A stretch of 64,000 nt of DNA from Aeromicrobium camelliae (GTDB taxonomy: Bacteria; Actinomycetota; Actinomycetes; Propionibacteriales; Nocardioidaceae): assembly GCF_003850045.1 (NCBI RefSeq), contig NZ_RQJX01000003.1, positions 62,001 to 126,000 on the forward strand, read 5' to 3'. The stretch's first letter is position 1. Every line of letters begins with the position of its first letter. A model generated the notes under the pieces. It had not been told where the DNA came from. It worked only from the letters and a program-made list of their open reading frames with translations, and did no database searches. The translations under genes and the position numbers were made by a program. Below are positions 34,031 through 42,575 of this stretch, in pieces.

Positions 34031-35409
34031 CGGGACTCCTCTCGTGCCGCAGCGATGCAGCTGTCGACCGCGGCGCCGCAGTAGAAGGCCTGGCACCGGC
34101 CGTTGGTGGCGCGGGTACGGCGGCTCACGCCGCCGCGGTCCACGGCCGGGACCGTCGACGTCAGGGCGTCGCGGATCTCGCCGGCCGTGACGCGCTCGCA
34201 GAAACACACGATGCGGCCGTACTCGGGGTCGGCGGCGATGAGATCCTCGCGCTGATAAGGCCGGGTGAAACGCTCGCCGATCATCGGCATCCGCGGCGGC
34301 TCGGCCACCTGCGCGCGCGGCTCGAGGGCGACACCGGCGTCGCGCAGCAGGTCCTCGACATGTTCCGCGATCGCCATGGACGAGGTGAGGCCCGTGGAGC
34401 GGATACCTCCGACGAGCACGTACCGCTGGGCCGCATCGGCATCGATGAGGTAGTCGCCGTGGTCGACCGCCGCTCGGAGCCCTGCGTACGCCGTCGTGAC
34501 CTCTTCGTCGAAGAGCTGCGGCATCAGCCGTTCGCCCTTGCTGAGCAGGAACTCGAAACCGCTCTCCGAGGTCTGGGTCGCGGTCTTGTCGTCGAGGTCC
34601 TGGGCCGTGGGACCGAGCATGATGTTGCCGTACACGGTGGGGCTCACCAGGACGCCCTTGCCGAGCTTCGACGGCACGGGCAGCACGATCTTGTCGAGCA
34701 TGCTGCTGGCCAGCTTGTCGAAGACGAGCAGCTCGCCCCGGCGTGGCGTCACCGTGAAACGGTCGTAGCCCAGCTCTCGATCGAGGACGTCGGCACCGAG
34801 GCCGGCCGCGTTGATCAGCCAGCGGGTGTGCACGTCACCCGCGGTCGTACGCACGACCGTCTCCTCGGGCCCGACCTCGATGCCGCAGACTTCCCGGCCG
34901 AGCAGCAACGCGGCCCCGTTCTCGACCGCTTCCGTCGCGTAGGCGATGGAGGGTGTCCAGGGGCAGATGATCGACTCGTCGGGGACGGCGAGACCACCCA
35001 GGGCACCCGGGCCGAGGGACGGAACTGCCGTGTACACCTCCTCGGCGGTCAACAGCTCGCACCTGTCGTAACCGTTCTCGATCGCCCTATCGCGAAGACC
35101 CGGCAGGTTGCCCAGTTCCTCCTCGGTCCAGGCCACGAGGACCGCTCCGGTGCGCTCGAGCGGGATGCCGGTCTGCGCCGCGTAGTCGCTGAGCAGGGCG
35201 TAACCGCGGCTGACCAGACGCGACTCGAGCGTGCCGGGCTTGGCGTCGAATCCGGTGTGCAGGATCGCCGTGTTGGCCTTGCTCGTGCCCTCGCCGACGT
35301 CGTCGGCACTGTCGACGAGCGCGACCGAGAGGTCGCGGCGGCTGAGCGCGCGGGCGATCGCCGTGCCGACGACTCCCGCACCGATGATCGTGATGTCGTA
35401 GGTCGTCAT
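34027..35409 (-). CDS. GlpA-like FAD dehydrogenase with C-terminal [2Fe-2S] BFD domain
   Basis: 460 residues. The DAO-fold FAD domain opens with IIGAGVVGTAIAR (10-15 GxGxxG). The C-terminal 60 residues form a BFD-like iron-sulfur domain with C402-x-C404 (CFCERV) and C439-x4-C444 (GRCQAFYC). This matches the catalytic subunit of anaerobic-type glycerol-3-phosphate dehydrogenases and some 2-hydroxy-acid oxidases. It overlaps the FGGY kinase stop and the next oxidoreductase start by 4 bp each. It likely oxidises the phosphorylated product of the kinase; identity as true glycerol-3-phosphate dehydrogenase is not proven. Confidence 0.85.
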   Translation of the reverse strand: MTTYDITIIGAGVVGTAIARALSRRDLSVALVDSADDVGEGTSKANTAILHTGFDAKPGTLESRLVSRGYALLSDYAAQTGIPLERTGAVLVAWTEEELGNLPGLRDRAIENGYDRCELLTAEEVYTAVPSLGPGALGGLAVPDESIICPWTPSIAYATEAVENGAALLLGREVCGIEVGPEETVVRTTAGDVHTRWLINAAGLGADVLDRELGYDRFTVTPRRGELLVFDKLASSMLDKIVLPVPSKLGKGVLVSPTVYGNIMLGPTAQDLDDKTATQTSESGFEFLLSKGERLMPQLFDEEVTTAYAGLRAAVDHGDYLIDADAAQRYVLVGGIRSTGLTSSMAIAEHVEDLLRDAGVALEPRAQVAEPPRMPMIGERFTRPYQREDLIAADPEYGRIVCFCERVTAGEIRDALTSTVPAVDRGGVSRRTRATNGRCQAFYCGAAVDSCIAAAREESR

Positions 35410-36833
35410 GCGTGGTCCCCTCGGGTCAGGTCGGCGTCGACGGCGGCGCGCCATCGACGGCGGAATCGGGCGCTCTCGGTCTCCGACCACGTCGGCGTGA
35501 AGGTGTGAGCGGGCGTCCACGGCAGCGGCGCGTCGGCCACGTCGAGGGCGGGGTCGAGAGCGAGCCGGGCCGCGGCCGCCGCACCCAGCGCGGTTGCATG
35601 CTCGGAGCCGTAGATGTCGATCGGGGTCTGCAGCAGGTCGGCCTGGCTCTGCATGAGCACGCGGCTGCGCGTCAGCCCGCCGTCCACCCGGAGGCGGACG
35701 AGGGGGGCACCCAGTTCCTCGTCGGTCAGGGCCGCGAGCTCGGCGACTTGCGCGCTGATTCCCTCGAGGACGGCCCGCACGATCTGCGGACGTCCGGTCG
35801 ACAGGCTCATGCCGCTGAGGAACGCTCGTGCATCCGGGCGCCACCACGGCGCGGCGAGCCCGGCGAACGAGGGAGCGCACACGACACCGTCGGAGGAATC
35901 CGCCGCGACGGAGTCGAGTTCTGCAGCCGATTCGATCAACCCGAGGTCGCACAGCCAGCGCACTGCGGAGGCGGCGGTGTACACCTGACCGTCCGCGCAG
36001 TAGCTGGTGCGCCCACGCAAGGTCCAGGCGATGGAGGTGGTGAGGCCGTTGTCGAACCGTGGCGCGTGATCGCCCAGGTTGACGAGCAGGAACGCGCCCG
36101 TGCCGTAGGTGCACTTGGCGGTCCCCCGGTCGAGGCATCCCTCGGCGAGCAACGCAGCCTGCTGGTCGACGATGAGCCCGGCCACCGGCACCTCGTCGCC
36201 GAAGGCCGTCGTGGTGCCCACGACCTCGTCGCTGGTGACGAGCCGCGGCAACCGTTCACCGGGCAGCCCGAACAGCTCGAGCAGCCGCTCGTCCCACGCG
36301 ACCTCGTCGATGTCGAGCAGCAGCGACCGGCTCGCCGTCGACGTGTCGGTCACGAACTCGCCGGTGAGCTGGTGCACGAGCCAGGTGTCCGTCGTGGTGA
36401 CGACGCCGTCTCGGGTCAGGTTCCGTCGCAGCCACGCCATCTTCGGCGCGGAGAAGTAGGGGTCGAGCTGCAAAGCGGTGCGGGAGCGGATCTCCTCGGC
36501 GTGACCGGCGAGCTCCGCACAGATGCTCTCGGCGCGGCGGTCCTGCCACGACAGTGCGGTGGTCAACGGCTCCCCGGTAGCGGGGTCCCACGCGAGCACC
36601 GTCTCACCCTGGTTCGCCAGGGCGACCGCGGTCAGCCGGCGGCCCGCGCTCGTGGCGGCCTCGCGACCGCTGTCGAGGACCGACTGCAGCAGCTCCTGCG
36701 GGTCCTGCTCCACACCACCGCCGGACAGATACCGCGGTCGCAGCTCGCGTTCGGCCACCGCGACGATGCCGTCATCGTCGACGACGACGGCCTTGGTGCC
36801 CGACGTTCCCTGGTCGATGGCGAGGATGGCCAC
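35406..36833 (-). CDS. FGGY-family carbohydrate kinase, glycerol kinase-like
   Basis: 475 residues of the FGGY fold. ATPase phosphate-1 motif AIDQGTSGTKAVVVD opens the protein, SWQDRR follows near residue 95, then AGLAAPWWRPDARA and RVDGGLTRSRVLMQSQADLL in the second half, all as in glycerol kinases. First gene of the kinase-GlpA-oxidoreductase-permease operon. The substrate is glycerol or a related polyol; the companion APC permease leaves room for an amino-alcohol. Confidence 0.88.
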   Translation of the reverse strand: MAILAIDQGTSGTKAVVVDDDGIVAVAERELRPRYLSGGGVEQDPQELLQSVLDSGREAATSAGRRLTAVALANQGETVLAWDPATGEPLTTALSWQDRRAESICAELAGHAEEIRSRTALQLDPYFSAPKMAWLRRNLTRDGVVTTTDTWLVHQLTGEFVTDTSTASRSLLLDIDEVAWDERLLELFGLPGERLPRLVTSDEVVGTTTAFGDEVPVAGLIVDQQAALLAEGCLDRGTAKCTYGTGAFLLVNLGDHAPRFDNGLTTSIAWTLRGRTSYCADGQVYTAASAVRWLCDLGLIESAAELDSVAADSSDGVVCAPSFAGLAAPWWRPDARAFLSGMSLSTGRPQIVRAVLEGISAQVAELAALTDEELGAPLVRLRVDGGLTRSRVLMQSQADLLQTPIDIYGSEHATALGAAAAARLALDPALDVADAPLPWTPAHTFTPTWSETESARFRRRWRAAVDADLTRGDHA

Positions 36834-36862
36834 CTGCGCTCCTTTTCGTGCACGGCCGCGGC

Positions 36863-36915
36863 GCCCTGAACCGACATTGACCGGTTCTGCCTGAACTTAG
36901 CCGTTGATGCCCGAA
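36863..36915 (-). promoter_or_regulatory. Direct repeats in the leader of the FGGY kinase operon
   Basis: On the minus strand TTCGGGCA (36908-36915), TTCAGGCA (36888-36895) and TTCAGGGC (36863-36870) are spaced 20 and 25 bp apart between promoter and ATG. Spacing near two helical turns suits a DeoR/GlpR-type operator; the DeoR gene at 30303-31085 is the obvious candidate. Confidence 0.4.
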
Positions 36916-36945
36916 ATTGTGGAATGTGGTGACCGTTACTGTCAA
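36916..36945 (-). promoter_or_regulatory. Promoter of the FGGY kinase operon
   Basis: Minus-strand -35 TTGACA (36940-36945) and -10 CACAAT (36916-36921) with an 18-bp spacer, about 85 bp upstream of the kinase ATG. The -35 overlaps the last codons of the upstream HAD gene. Confidence 0.55.
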
Positions 36946-37658
36946 GCCCTCGCGCGCACACCCCAGGTCACGGAGCGGACGGACGCGCTGACCGCCTGCG
37001 CTTCTCGCAGGGTGTGAGCGGACGGGTTCACCAGCACCGTCTCCGCCGCGAGGGCGATGAGCGGAACGTCGTGAGCGGAGTCGGTGTAGACGCGGTCCCA
37101 GCGTGACCACCCGAGTTCGGCAAGCCGTTCGACCTTCCGCTGCGCGAAGCAATGGTCGGCGAGGATCAGCGACCGACCCTTGACACGCAACGCCGAGGAG
37201 CAGACGGTCACCTCCAGGCCGAGCGCCTCACACCAGCCGGCGAGCAGAGGTTCGAGCCCCGCCGAGACGATGGCGACCTCGTCCCCGTCGCGAAGGTGAG
37301 CACGGACGCGATCCACCGCGTCGGGAACCGTGAACGCCTCGTCGAGCGCCACGACCGACCCGAACCGACGCAGTTCGGCGACCAGCCGTTCCGGCCGCTC
37401 CCCCGCGAAGACACCGTCCATGAGCCGGCGAGTGAACCACGTCCGCACGCGCGGATGCCTCCCGGAAACCGCGAAACCGACGAGCCACGGGGCGCAGCGC
37501 AGCAGGCGGAGCGGGCGAGCGCGCAACCGCGGCGTCAGCCAGGCGGCCGTGGAATCCACCGCGGTGAAGACTCCGTCGAAGTCGAAGACCACTCGCCGTG
37601 AGGACGAACCGTCGAGCTGAGCTGCGTCGTTCACGTGGCCGGCCTCCATCTCAGTCAT
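36942..37658 (-). CDS. HAD-superfamily phosphatase, SerB/PgpC-like (HAD-IB)
   Basis: 238 residues. Motif I is VVFDFDGVFTAVDS with D26 and D28 (V replaces the usual T after DGx). Motif II VAIVSAGLEPLL and motif III/IV YTDSAHDVPLI are present. The subfamily includes phosphoserine phosphatases and bacterial phosphatidylglycerophosphatases. It lies 41 bp after the hydrolase gene, as the last gene of the long TRAP-CoA operon, but may be unrelated to it. Substrate unknown. Confidence 0.8.
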   Translation of the reverse strand: MTEMEAGHVNDAAQLDGSSSRRVVFDFDGVFTAVDSTAAWLTPRLRARPLRLLRCAPWLVGFAVSGRHPRVRTWFTRRLMDGVFAGERPERLVAELRRFGSVVALDEAFTVPDAVDRVRAHLRDGDEVAIVSAGLEPLLAGWCEALGLEVTVCSSALRVKGRSLILADHCFAQRKVERLAELGWSRWDRVYTDSAHDVPLIALAAETVLVNPSAHTLREAQAVSASVRSVTWGVRARA

Positions 37659-37699
37659 GGACCCTCGGTGAGCCCGAGGTTGAGAGTACGGAGAGCGCC

Positions 37700-38461
37700 T
37701 CAGCGTTCGTCCCAGGCATCAAGGACGGTATGCGCATGTGCGTACAGCAACTGGTGCGGGGCGTCAGCGATCACGGTCAGGCGGCCCCCCACCACGTCGA
37801 CGATACGTTGCATGACGTCAGGCGGCGTCGAGACGTCGAGCGCGCCGGCGAAGCACCGGACCGGCAGCCCCTCCGGTCGGACCCAACCCCCGAATCGGCT
37901 GAAATCACGCCAGGTGGCGTCCCAGCGAAGAGGGTGCATCGCTCGCACGGTCGCTTCCGCCTCGATGACGTACGACGGGCGTTCCGCAACCTCGGACGCG
38001 GTGAACCACCGCTCGATCGTGTCCCGTGCCAGCATTGCCATGCCCTCACTGCCTGCCACCGCCCGCTGCTCGAAGACCGGATAGCCCCGGTCGGGTGAGC
38101 ACACGACGGCAAGGTCGCGCCACCGCGACGGCGCAACTGCCGCGGCGAGGCCGGCGACCACTCCTCCCATCGAGATTCCCAGGAGACGGGGGCGGTCGAG
38201 CCCGAAGAACTCGACCGCCTCGACAAGGTCATCGGCCATCCCGCGCAGGGTGACTTGCGCCGGCCTGGCCCCAGAACGCCCATGGCCGCGCAGGTCGATT
38301 CCGTATGCCCGATAACCTCGCGCCGCCGCCGCGACCGCGAAGGTCGACATGGATCGGGCGTCGAGTCCGGCCGAATGCGCGAGAATCACCGGCACGCCGT
38401 TCTCCGGCCCCCAGACGAGCGCGTCGGTCTCGATACCCCCGAGCCGAATTCGTTTGGCCAT
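37700..38461 (-). CDS. Alpha/beta hydrolase
   Basis: 253 residues with the hydrolase fold: HSAG near residue 30 (oxyanion), GISMGG nucleophile elbow (Ser near 105), acid in AGALDVS, and histidine in DAPHQLLYAH. ATG at 38461 has GGAG upstream and starts 3 bp after the CoA-transferase stop. It could be a thioesterase, lactonase or C-C hydrolase in the pathway encoded upstream; the sequence does not decide. Confidence 0.82.
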   Translation of the reverse strand: MAKRIRLGGIETDALVWGPENGVPVILAHSAGLDARSMSTFAVAAAARGYRAYGIDLRGHGRSGARPAQVTLRGMADDLVEAVEFFGLDRPRLLGISMGGVVAGLAAAVAPSRWRDLAVVCSPDRGYPVFEQRAVAGSEGMAMLARDTIERWFTASEVAERPSYVIEAEATVRAMHPLRWDATWRDFSRFGGWVRPEGLPVRCFAGALDVSTPPDVMQRIVDVVGGRLTVIADAPHQLLYAHAHTVLDAWDER

Positions 38462-38463
38462 CG

Positions 38464-39723
38464 TCACTCCGCGCGGACGACCGGTTCGGGGTGCGGAGGA
38501 CGCACGCCGAGCACCCCGCGCTCCTCCATGGCGGTGATCGCGGCCTCCGTGACGCCCACCTCGCGCAGCAGGTCCCGGGAGTGTTCGCCCAGCTTCGGAG
38601 GGTAGGCGTACTCCTGCGGCTCGTAGCCCTGTTCCCCGATCAGCCGCACCGGGTTTCCCACCACCTCGACCGCGTGTCCCTCGTCGTCGGTGAGTTCGAC
38701 CACCATCTGGTGACCGCTCTCGCGAGCGTCGTCCAGCGCCTCGGTGACGGTCTTGATCAGAGCACAGGGGACGCGCTCCTGTTCCAAGAGTTGCACCCAG
38801 GTGGCGGCGTCCTTCTGGGTGAAGGCTGCTTCCAGGACGGGCCAGAGTTCGTCGCGATGCGCCAGGCGCCCGCCGGGGGTGGCGAAGCGCTCGTCGTCGA
38901 TGAGCTCGGGTCGACCGATGACCCGACACAGCCCCTGCCACATCCGCTCGGTGTTCGCGGTGACGACGAACTCGCGATCGTCGCCGCCGCGGAACGACCG
39001 GTACGTGGGGATCGAGTCATGACGCGCACCCTGCGGGCCCGGCGTGACACCGCTGAGCATCGCGTACACCGCCTGGTAACTCGTCATCACCAGCTGGCTG
39101 TCGAGCATGGAGACGTCCAGCTGCGCGCCCTTGCCGGTCCGCAGACGCCGGATGTAGGCGGCCAGCGTGCCGAAGGCGGCGAACATCCCCGCGACGAGGT
39201 CACCGGCAGGAATGCCGAGCCGAACCGCGGGGCGGCCCGGCTCGGGCTCGCCGGTGAGGCTCATGACGCCGGACAAGGCTTGGACGATCATGTCGTAGGC
39301 CGGCTTGTCCTTCCACGGACCGACCTGACCGAAGCCGCTGATCGACACCCAGATGAGGTCGGGACGCTGGGCACGCAGCTCCCGCGGGCTCAGGCCGAGC
39401 CGCTCGCACACCCCGGGCCGGAAGTTCTCCACCACGACATCGGCTGCGGCGATGAGCTTGCGGACGGCGTCGAGCCCGTCGGGGTCCTTCAGATCGATCG
39501 CGACCGAGCGCTTCGACCGGTTGTTCGCGAGGAAGTAGGCGCTGTCCTCGCCGACGAAATGCGGCGGTATCGACCGGCTGGAGTCTCCCGCCAGTGGCTC
39601 GACCTTGATGACCTCCGCACCCAGGTCGACCAGCATCTGAGTGCCGAACGGCCCTGACAGGAAGGTCGTCAGGTCGACGACCCGGATGCCGTCGAGCGGA
39701 GGGGTCAGGAGGTCCTCGGTCAT
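38464..39723 (-). CDS. Class III CoA-transferase, CaiB/BaiF family
   Basis: 419 residues of the family III CoA-transferase fold, moving CoA from an acyl-CoA donor to a carboxylate. The catalytic Asp is D144 in KPAYDMIVQALSG, aligned with the Asp of formyl-CoA transferase. N-terminal DGIRVVDLTTFLSGPFGTQML and ADLGAEVIKVE-like VDLGAEVIKVEP are diagnostic. Start overlaps the thiolase stop by ATGA. It probably activates the carboxylate that the thiolase later acts on. Confidence 0.92.
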   Translation of the reverse strand: MTEDLLTPPLDGIRVVDLTTFLSGPFGTQMLVDLGAEVIKVEPLAGDSSRSIPPHFVGEDSAYFLANNRSKRSVAIDLKDPDGLDAVRKLIAAADVVVENFRPGVCERLGLSPRELRAQRPDLIWVSISGFGQVGPWKDKPAYDMIVQALSGVMSLTGEPEPGRPAVRLGIPAGDLVAGMFAAFGTLAAYIRRLRTGKGAQLDVSMLDSQLVMTSYQAVYAMLSGVTPGPQGARHDSIPTYRSFRGGDDREFVVTANTERMWQGLCRVIGRPELIDDERFATPGGRLAHRDELWPVLEAAFTQKDAATWVQLLEQERVPCALIKTVTEALDDARESGHQMVVELTDDEGHAVEVVGNPVRLIGEQGYEPQEYAYPPKLGEHSRDLLREVGVTEAAITAMEERGVLGVRPPHPEPVVRAE

Positions 39724-40874
39724 GCCGTCCTCTCGAACAGGTGGATCGTGCAGGCACCGTGATCCAGGCCGGCGATGCCACCGCCGGTGACGTGCGTCAA
39801 CGCGCGCTGGGCGTTCTCGACCTGACGCGCACCCGCTCGATCGGTGAGGTGCCACAGTGCTTCGACGACCTGCGCCACGCCGCTGGCCCCCACCGGGTGG
39901 CCCTTCGACAGCAGTCCGCCCGAGGGGTTCACCACGACGTCGCCCCCGTAAGCGGTCCGCCCGTCGCGCAGCAGCCCGACCGACTCCCCGGGTTCGCACA
40001 AGCCCAGGGCCTCGTAGTAGACGAGCTCGGCGATGGTGAAGGCGTCGTGCAACTCGACGACGTCGAGGTCCTCGGGTCCGAAGCCCGCAGCCTCGTAGGC
40101 GTCGCGTGCCGAGTGGTACGAGATCTCCGGCCGCAGCATGTCCCGGAATCCAGCCTCGAACTGACCGGAGTGCAGCACCGACGCCGCAGCGCGCATGCCC
40201 TGGGCACCGCGCCGCTTGCGCTCACGCTCGGACATCAGCACGACCGCCGCCGCACCATCGCCCGTGGGGCAGCACTGCATGAGCGTCAACGGGTCGGCGA
40301 TGGGCCGCGAGTCGAGCACCTGCTCGACCGTGACCTCCGACTGGAACTGCGCGTAAGGATTCGCGGCGCCGTGCCGACGAGCCTTCACGCTCACCGCCGC
40401 CAGATCCTCCACCGTCGCGTCGCGCTCGTGCAGGAAGCGCCGCGCGCGCATGGCGTACACGGCCGGCATGACGATGCCGTTCTGGACCTCGGGGTCCTCC
40501 TGCACCAGCGGGAGAGTGCCGCCACCGAACTGGGTGAGCTTGTCGACGCCGATCACGAGGGCGATGTCGCAGTGACCGTCCTCGATGGCCCGGACCGCCA
40601 GGTGCACTGCCGTGGCGCCGCCAGAGCACGCGTTGTCGACGTTCGTGACGGGCACGTCTCCGATGCCCAGCTCCTTGACGATGCGCTGCCCGGTGAGCAT
40701 GCCGCCGAACGCGTGGCCGCAGAACACCGCACCCACCTCGTCCTTCGTGATGCCGGCGTCGCGCAGTGCTCCGAGCGCAGCGGGAGCCGCCAAACCGGAG
40801 TACGAGGACTCACGGTGCTTGCCCATCTTGATCATGGCTCCGCCGATCACCGAGGCGGCGTTGTCCTGAATCAC
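39720..40874 (-). CDS. Thiolase-family protein (SCP2/nonspecific lipid-transfer type)
   Basis: 384 residues. The acyl-accepting cysteine is C83 (NVDNACSGGATA), the HDAF motif carries a histidine, and the C-terminal NPSGGLLSKGHPVGASG supplies the GHP histidine. The type resembles SCP2-like thiolases that pair with DUF35 proteins; the DUF35 gene is immediately upstream and overlaps by 4 bp. By family precedent the pair may act as a thiolase or, as in steroid side-chain degradation (Ltp2), as a retro-aldolase. Conservation of the Cys favours thiolysis. Confidence 0.88.
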   Translation of the reverse strand: MIQDNAASVIGGAMIKMGKHRESSYSGLAAPAALGALRDAGITKDEVGAVFCGHAFGGMLTGQRIVKELGIGDVPVTNVDNACSGGATAVHLAVRAIEDGHCDIALVIGVDKLTQFGGGTLPLVQEDPEVQNGIVMPAVYAMRARRFLHERDATVEDLAAVSVKARRHGAANPYAQFQSEVTVEQVLDSRPIADPLTLMQCCPTGDGAAAVVLMSERERKRRGAQGMRAAASVLHSGQFEAGFRDMLRPEISYHSARDAYEAAGFGPEDLDVVELHDAFTIAELVYYEALGLCEPGESVGLLRDGRTAYGGDVVVNPSGGLLSKGHPVGASGVAQVVEALWHLTDRAGARQVENAQRALTHVTGGGIAGLDHGACTIHLFERTA

Positions 40875-41275
40875 GCGGTGGCTCCTTCCACGGGCACGAA
40901 GCCCCAGCCGGTCGGGCTCTGGTCACTGGTCGCGAGGCGCACCGGCAGGTCGCAGCGAAGCTGCTCCTGGGGTGCGAGCACCTGAGCCAGGAGGCGCAAG
41001 CCGTCGCTCAGGTCGATGTAGCCGAGGGTGTAGGGCGTCGCGAAGGTCGGCGAGATGTGGACGGTCGTCCACGTGTACAGGCTTCCCTCGCCTGGCAGCT
41101 CCGCGTCGTGGATCTCGGTGCTGTTGCAGCTGGGGCAGATATACGCCCGCGGGAAGCTGCCCGCCCCGCACGACTGGCAGCGCCCACCGCGCAGGCCGCC
41201 GTTCTCCGTCACGACAGGTCGGTCGTCGGCAGCGGTGTCGGGTACCGGCTGCAGGACGGACTCCTGGTCGGTCAT
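40871..41275 (-). CDS. DUF35 OB-fold Zn-ribbon protein, thiolase partner
   Basis: 134 residues: a rubredoxin-like zinc ribbon with C33-x2-C36 and C47-x2-C50 (RCQSCG, YICPSC) followed by an OB-fold (SLYTWTTVHISP, GYIDLSDGLRLLAQV). These proteins bind acyl-CoA and form complexes with SCP2-type thiolases. The open frame extends upstream, but the start at 41275 is the first with homology. Its overlap with the thiolase gene supports a complex. Confidence 0.88.
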   Translation of the reverse strand: MTDQESVLQPVPDTAADDRPVVTENGGLRGGRCQSCGAGSFPRAYICPSCNSTEIHDAELPGEGSLYTWTTVHISPTFATPYTLGYIDLSDGLRLLAQVLAPQEQLRCDLPVRLATSDQSPTGWGFVPVEGATA

Positions 41276-41288
41276 CAATACGTTCCTT

Positions 41289-42017
41289 TCATTCTTCGTG
41301 AGTCGCCCAGAACGACGCGAGTGCCTCGGCCACCTCGCGTGGTTGTTCGACGAAGGGTGTGTGTCCTGAGCGGCTGAGCACCAGCGGTGGCGGGCATCCG
41401 ACCTCGTCGCTGATGCGCTGCATGTCGGCGGGCGACTTCGCCCGGTCGAGCCCACCGGCGAGAAGGCGTAACGGGGCGCTGATCATGCGGACGTCGTCCC
41501 AGAGATCGCGCCGTTCGAACACGAGCTCCGCCGCATCCGCGACGCTCGGCTCGAGGCGGGCGAACCGCTCTCGCCAGTGCCGGCACCGGTCCCCATCGGT
41601 CTCGAGGAAGGCGGAGCCGAACATGGTCTGCGCGAGCAGGTCGACGCGCGCGGCGGGTCCCGGATCACGCAGCTGAGCGACCAGGGCCGCGAACACCTCC
41701 GGGCGTCGTTCGGCGTCCGCCGTCGCTGCCGAGAGGGTGCAGGTGCGGACGCGGTCGCCCAACCGGGCGGCCGCGACCATCGCGACGTAGGCCCCCATGG
41801 AGGACCCCACGAGGTGAACGGGCTCCTCCAGGTCCTGCACCAGCGCGCACACATCGTCCGCGAGGGCGTCCACGTCTCCTGGAGCTTCGGCGCTGCGCGC
41901 CCCCTGTCCGCGATGATCGGGCGCGATGATCGCACGCCCGGTCAGCACGGCGATGTCATCGAACATCGACCCGTCGAAGAACAACGAGTGCAGCGCGACC
42001 ACGGGGTGACGAGACAC
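41289..42017 (-). CDS. Alpha/beta hydrolase
   Basis: 242 residues, GTG start. Oxyanion region HSLFFDG, nucleophile GSSMGA (Ser near 95), acid in AGGLDRA, and histidine in RSGHTPFVEQPREV. The organisation resembles PcaD/MhpC-type hydrolases that open lactones or cleave vinylogous diketones. It lies between the AroQ-like and DUF35 genes in the operon, with gaps of 18 and 13 bp. Confidence 0.83.
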   Translation of the reverse strand: MSRHPVVALHSLFFDGSMFDDIAVLTGRAIIAPDHRGQGARSAEAPGDVDALADDVCALVQDLEEPVHLVGSSMGAYVAMVAAARLGDRVRTCTLSAATADAERRPEVFAALVAQLRDPGPAARVDLLAQTMFGSAFLETDGDRCRHWRERFARLEPSVADAAELVFERRDLWDDVRMISAPLRLLAGGLDRAKSPADMQRISDEVGCPPPLVLSRSGHTPFVEQPREVAEALASFWATHEE

Positions 42018-42035
42018 GATCAGACTCCCGACCGC

Positions 42036-42557
42036 TCAGGCGTCGGGTGCCAGGAAGCCCTGGTCGTCCAAGGCATGCACGAGAGCCGTCAACGCGCCCA
42101 CGTAGCTGTACTGGCGCAAGCCCATGCACATCCCGGTCGCCGTGTGCGTGAAGCTCGAGGAGATGCTCCCGCCCCCGAGGCCACGGGAGGACCCGGCTGC
42201 CGCCTGAATGTTGGAGAAATGCACCTCGACCGTCGGAAGCCCGGTGTCCTCCAGCGCGTGGCGGACGCCTTCGCCCTTCGTGGTGAGACCGGCCGGGTTG
42301 ATGATGTACGCATCGACGCGGTCCGCCGACTCGTGGATGTACTCGAGGATGTAGCCCTCGTGGTTCGAATCGAAGGTCTCGATCTCCACGCCGAGCGCCT
42401 CGCCGTACTCGACGACGTAGCGCTGCAGGTCGGCCAGCGAGTTGATCTCGCCGTAGACCTGCTTGCTGCGGCGCCCGAGGCTCGACATGTTCGGGCCGTC
42501 GATGAGTGCGATGCGGTGCCGACGATCTCCGCGGCGTTCCACCGTTCGTGAGGTCAT
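42036..42557 (-). CDS. Divergent type II 3-dehydroquinase (AroQ)-like protein
   Basis: 173 residues with the AroQ fold signs: IDGPNMSSLGRRSKQVYG (equivalents of Arg19 and Tyr24 kept as R30 and Y35), DSNHEGYILEYI, IINPAG with N87, and VEVHFSNI with H113. The histidine of the usual NPGAYTH motif is replaced (NPAGLTT, Thr93), and the C-terminal part differs. Ordinary AroQ removes water from 3-dehydroquinate. In a catabolic operon with SDRs and CoA enzymes, this copy probably dehydrates a different cyclic hydroxy-keto acid. A biosynthetic shikimate role is unlikely. Confidence 0.75.
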   Translation of the reverse strand: MTSRTVERRGDRRHRIALIDGPNMSSLGRRSKQVYGEINSLADLQRYVVEYGEALGVEIETFDSNHEGYILEYIHESADRVDAYIINPAGLTTKGEGVRHALEDTGLPTVEVHFSNIQAAAGSSRGLGGGSISSSFTHTATGMCMGLRQYSYVGALTALVHALDDQGFLAPDA

Positions 42558-42575
42558 GGAATGGTCCTTTCGTTC

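Noticed and set aside
42036..42557. Shikimate-pathway aroQ
   Set aside because: No other aro genes nearby, altered active-site residues, and embedded in a catabolic operon.
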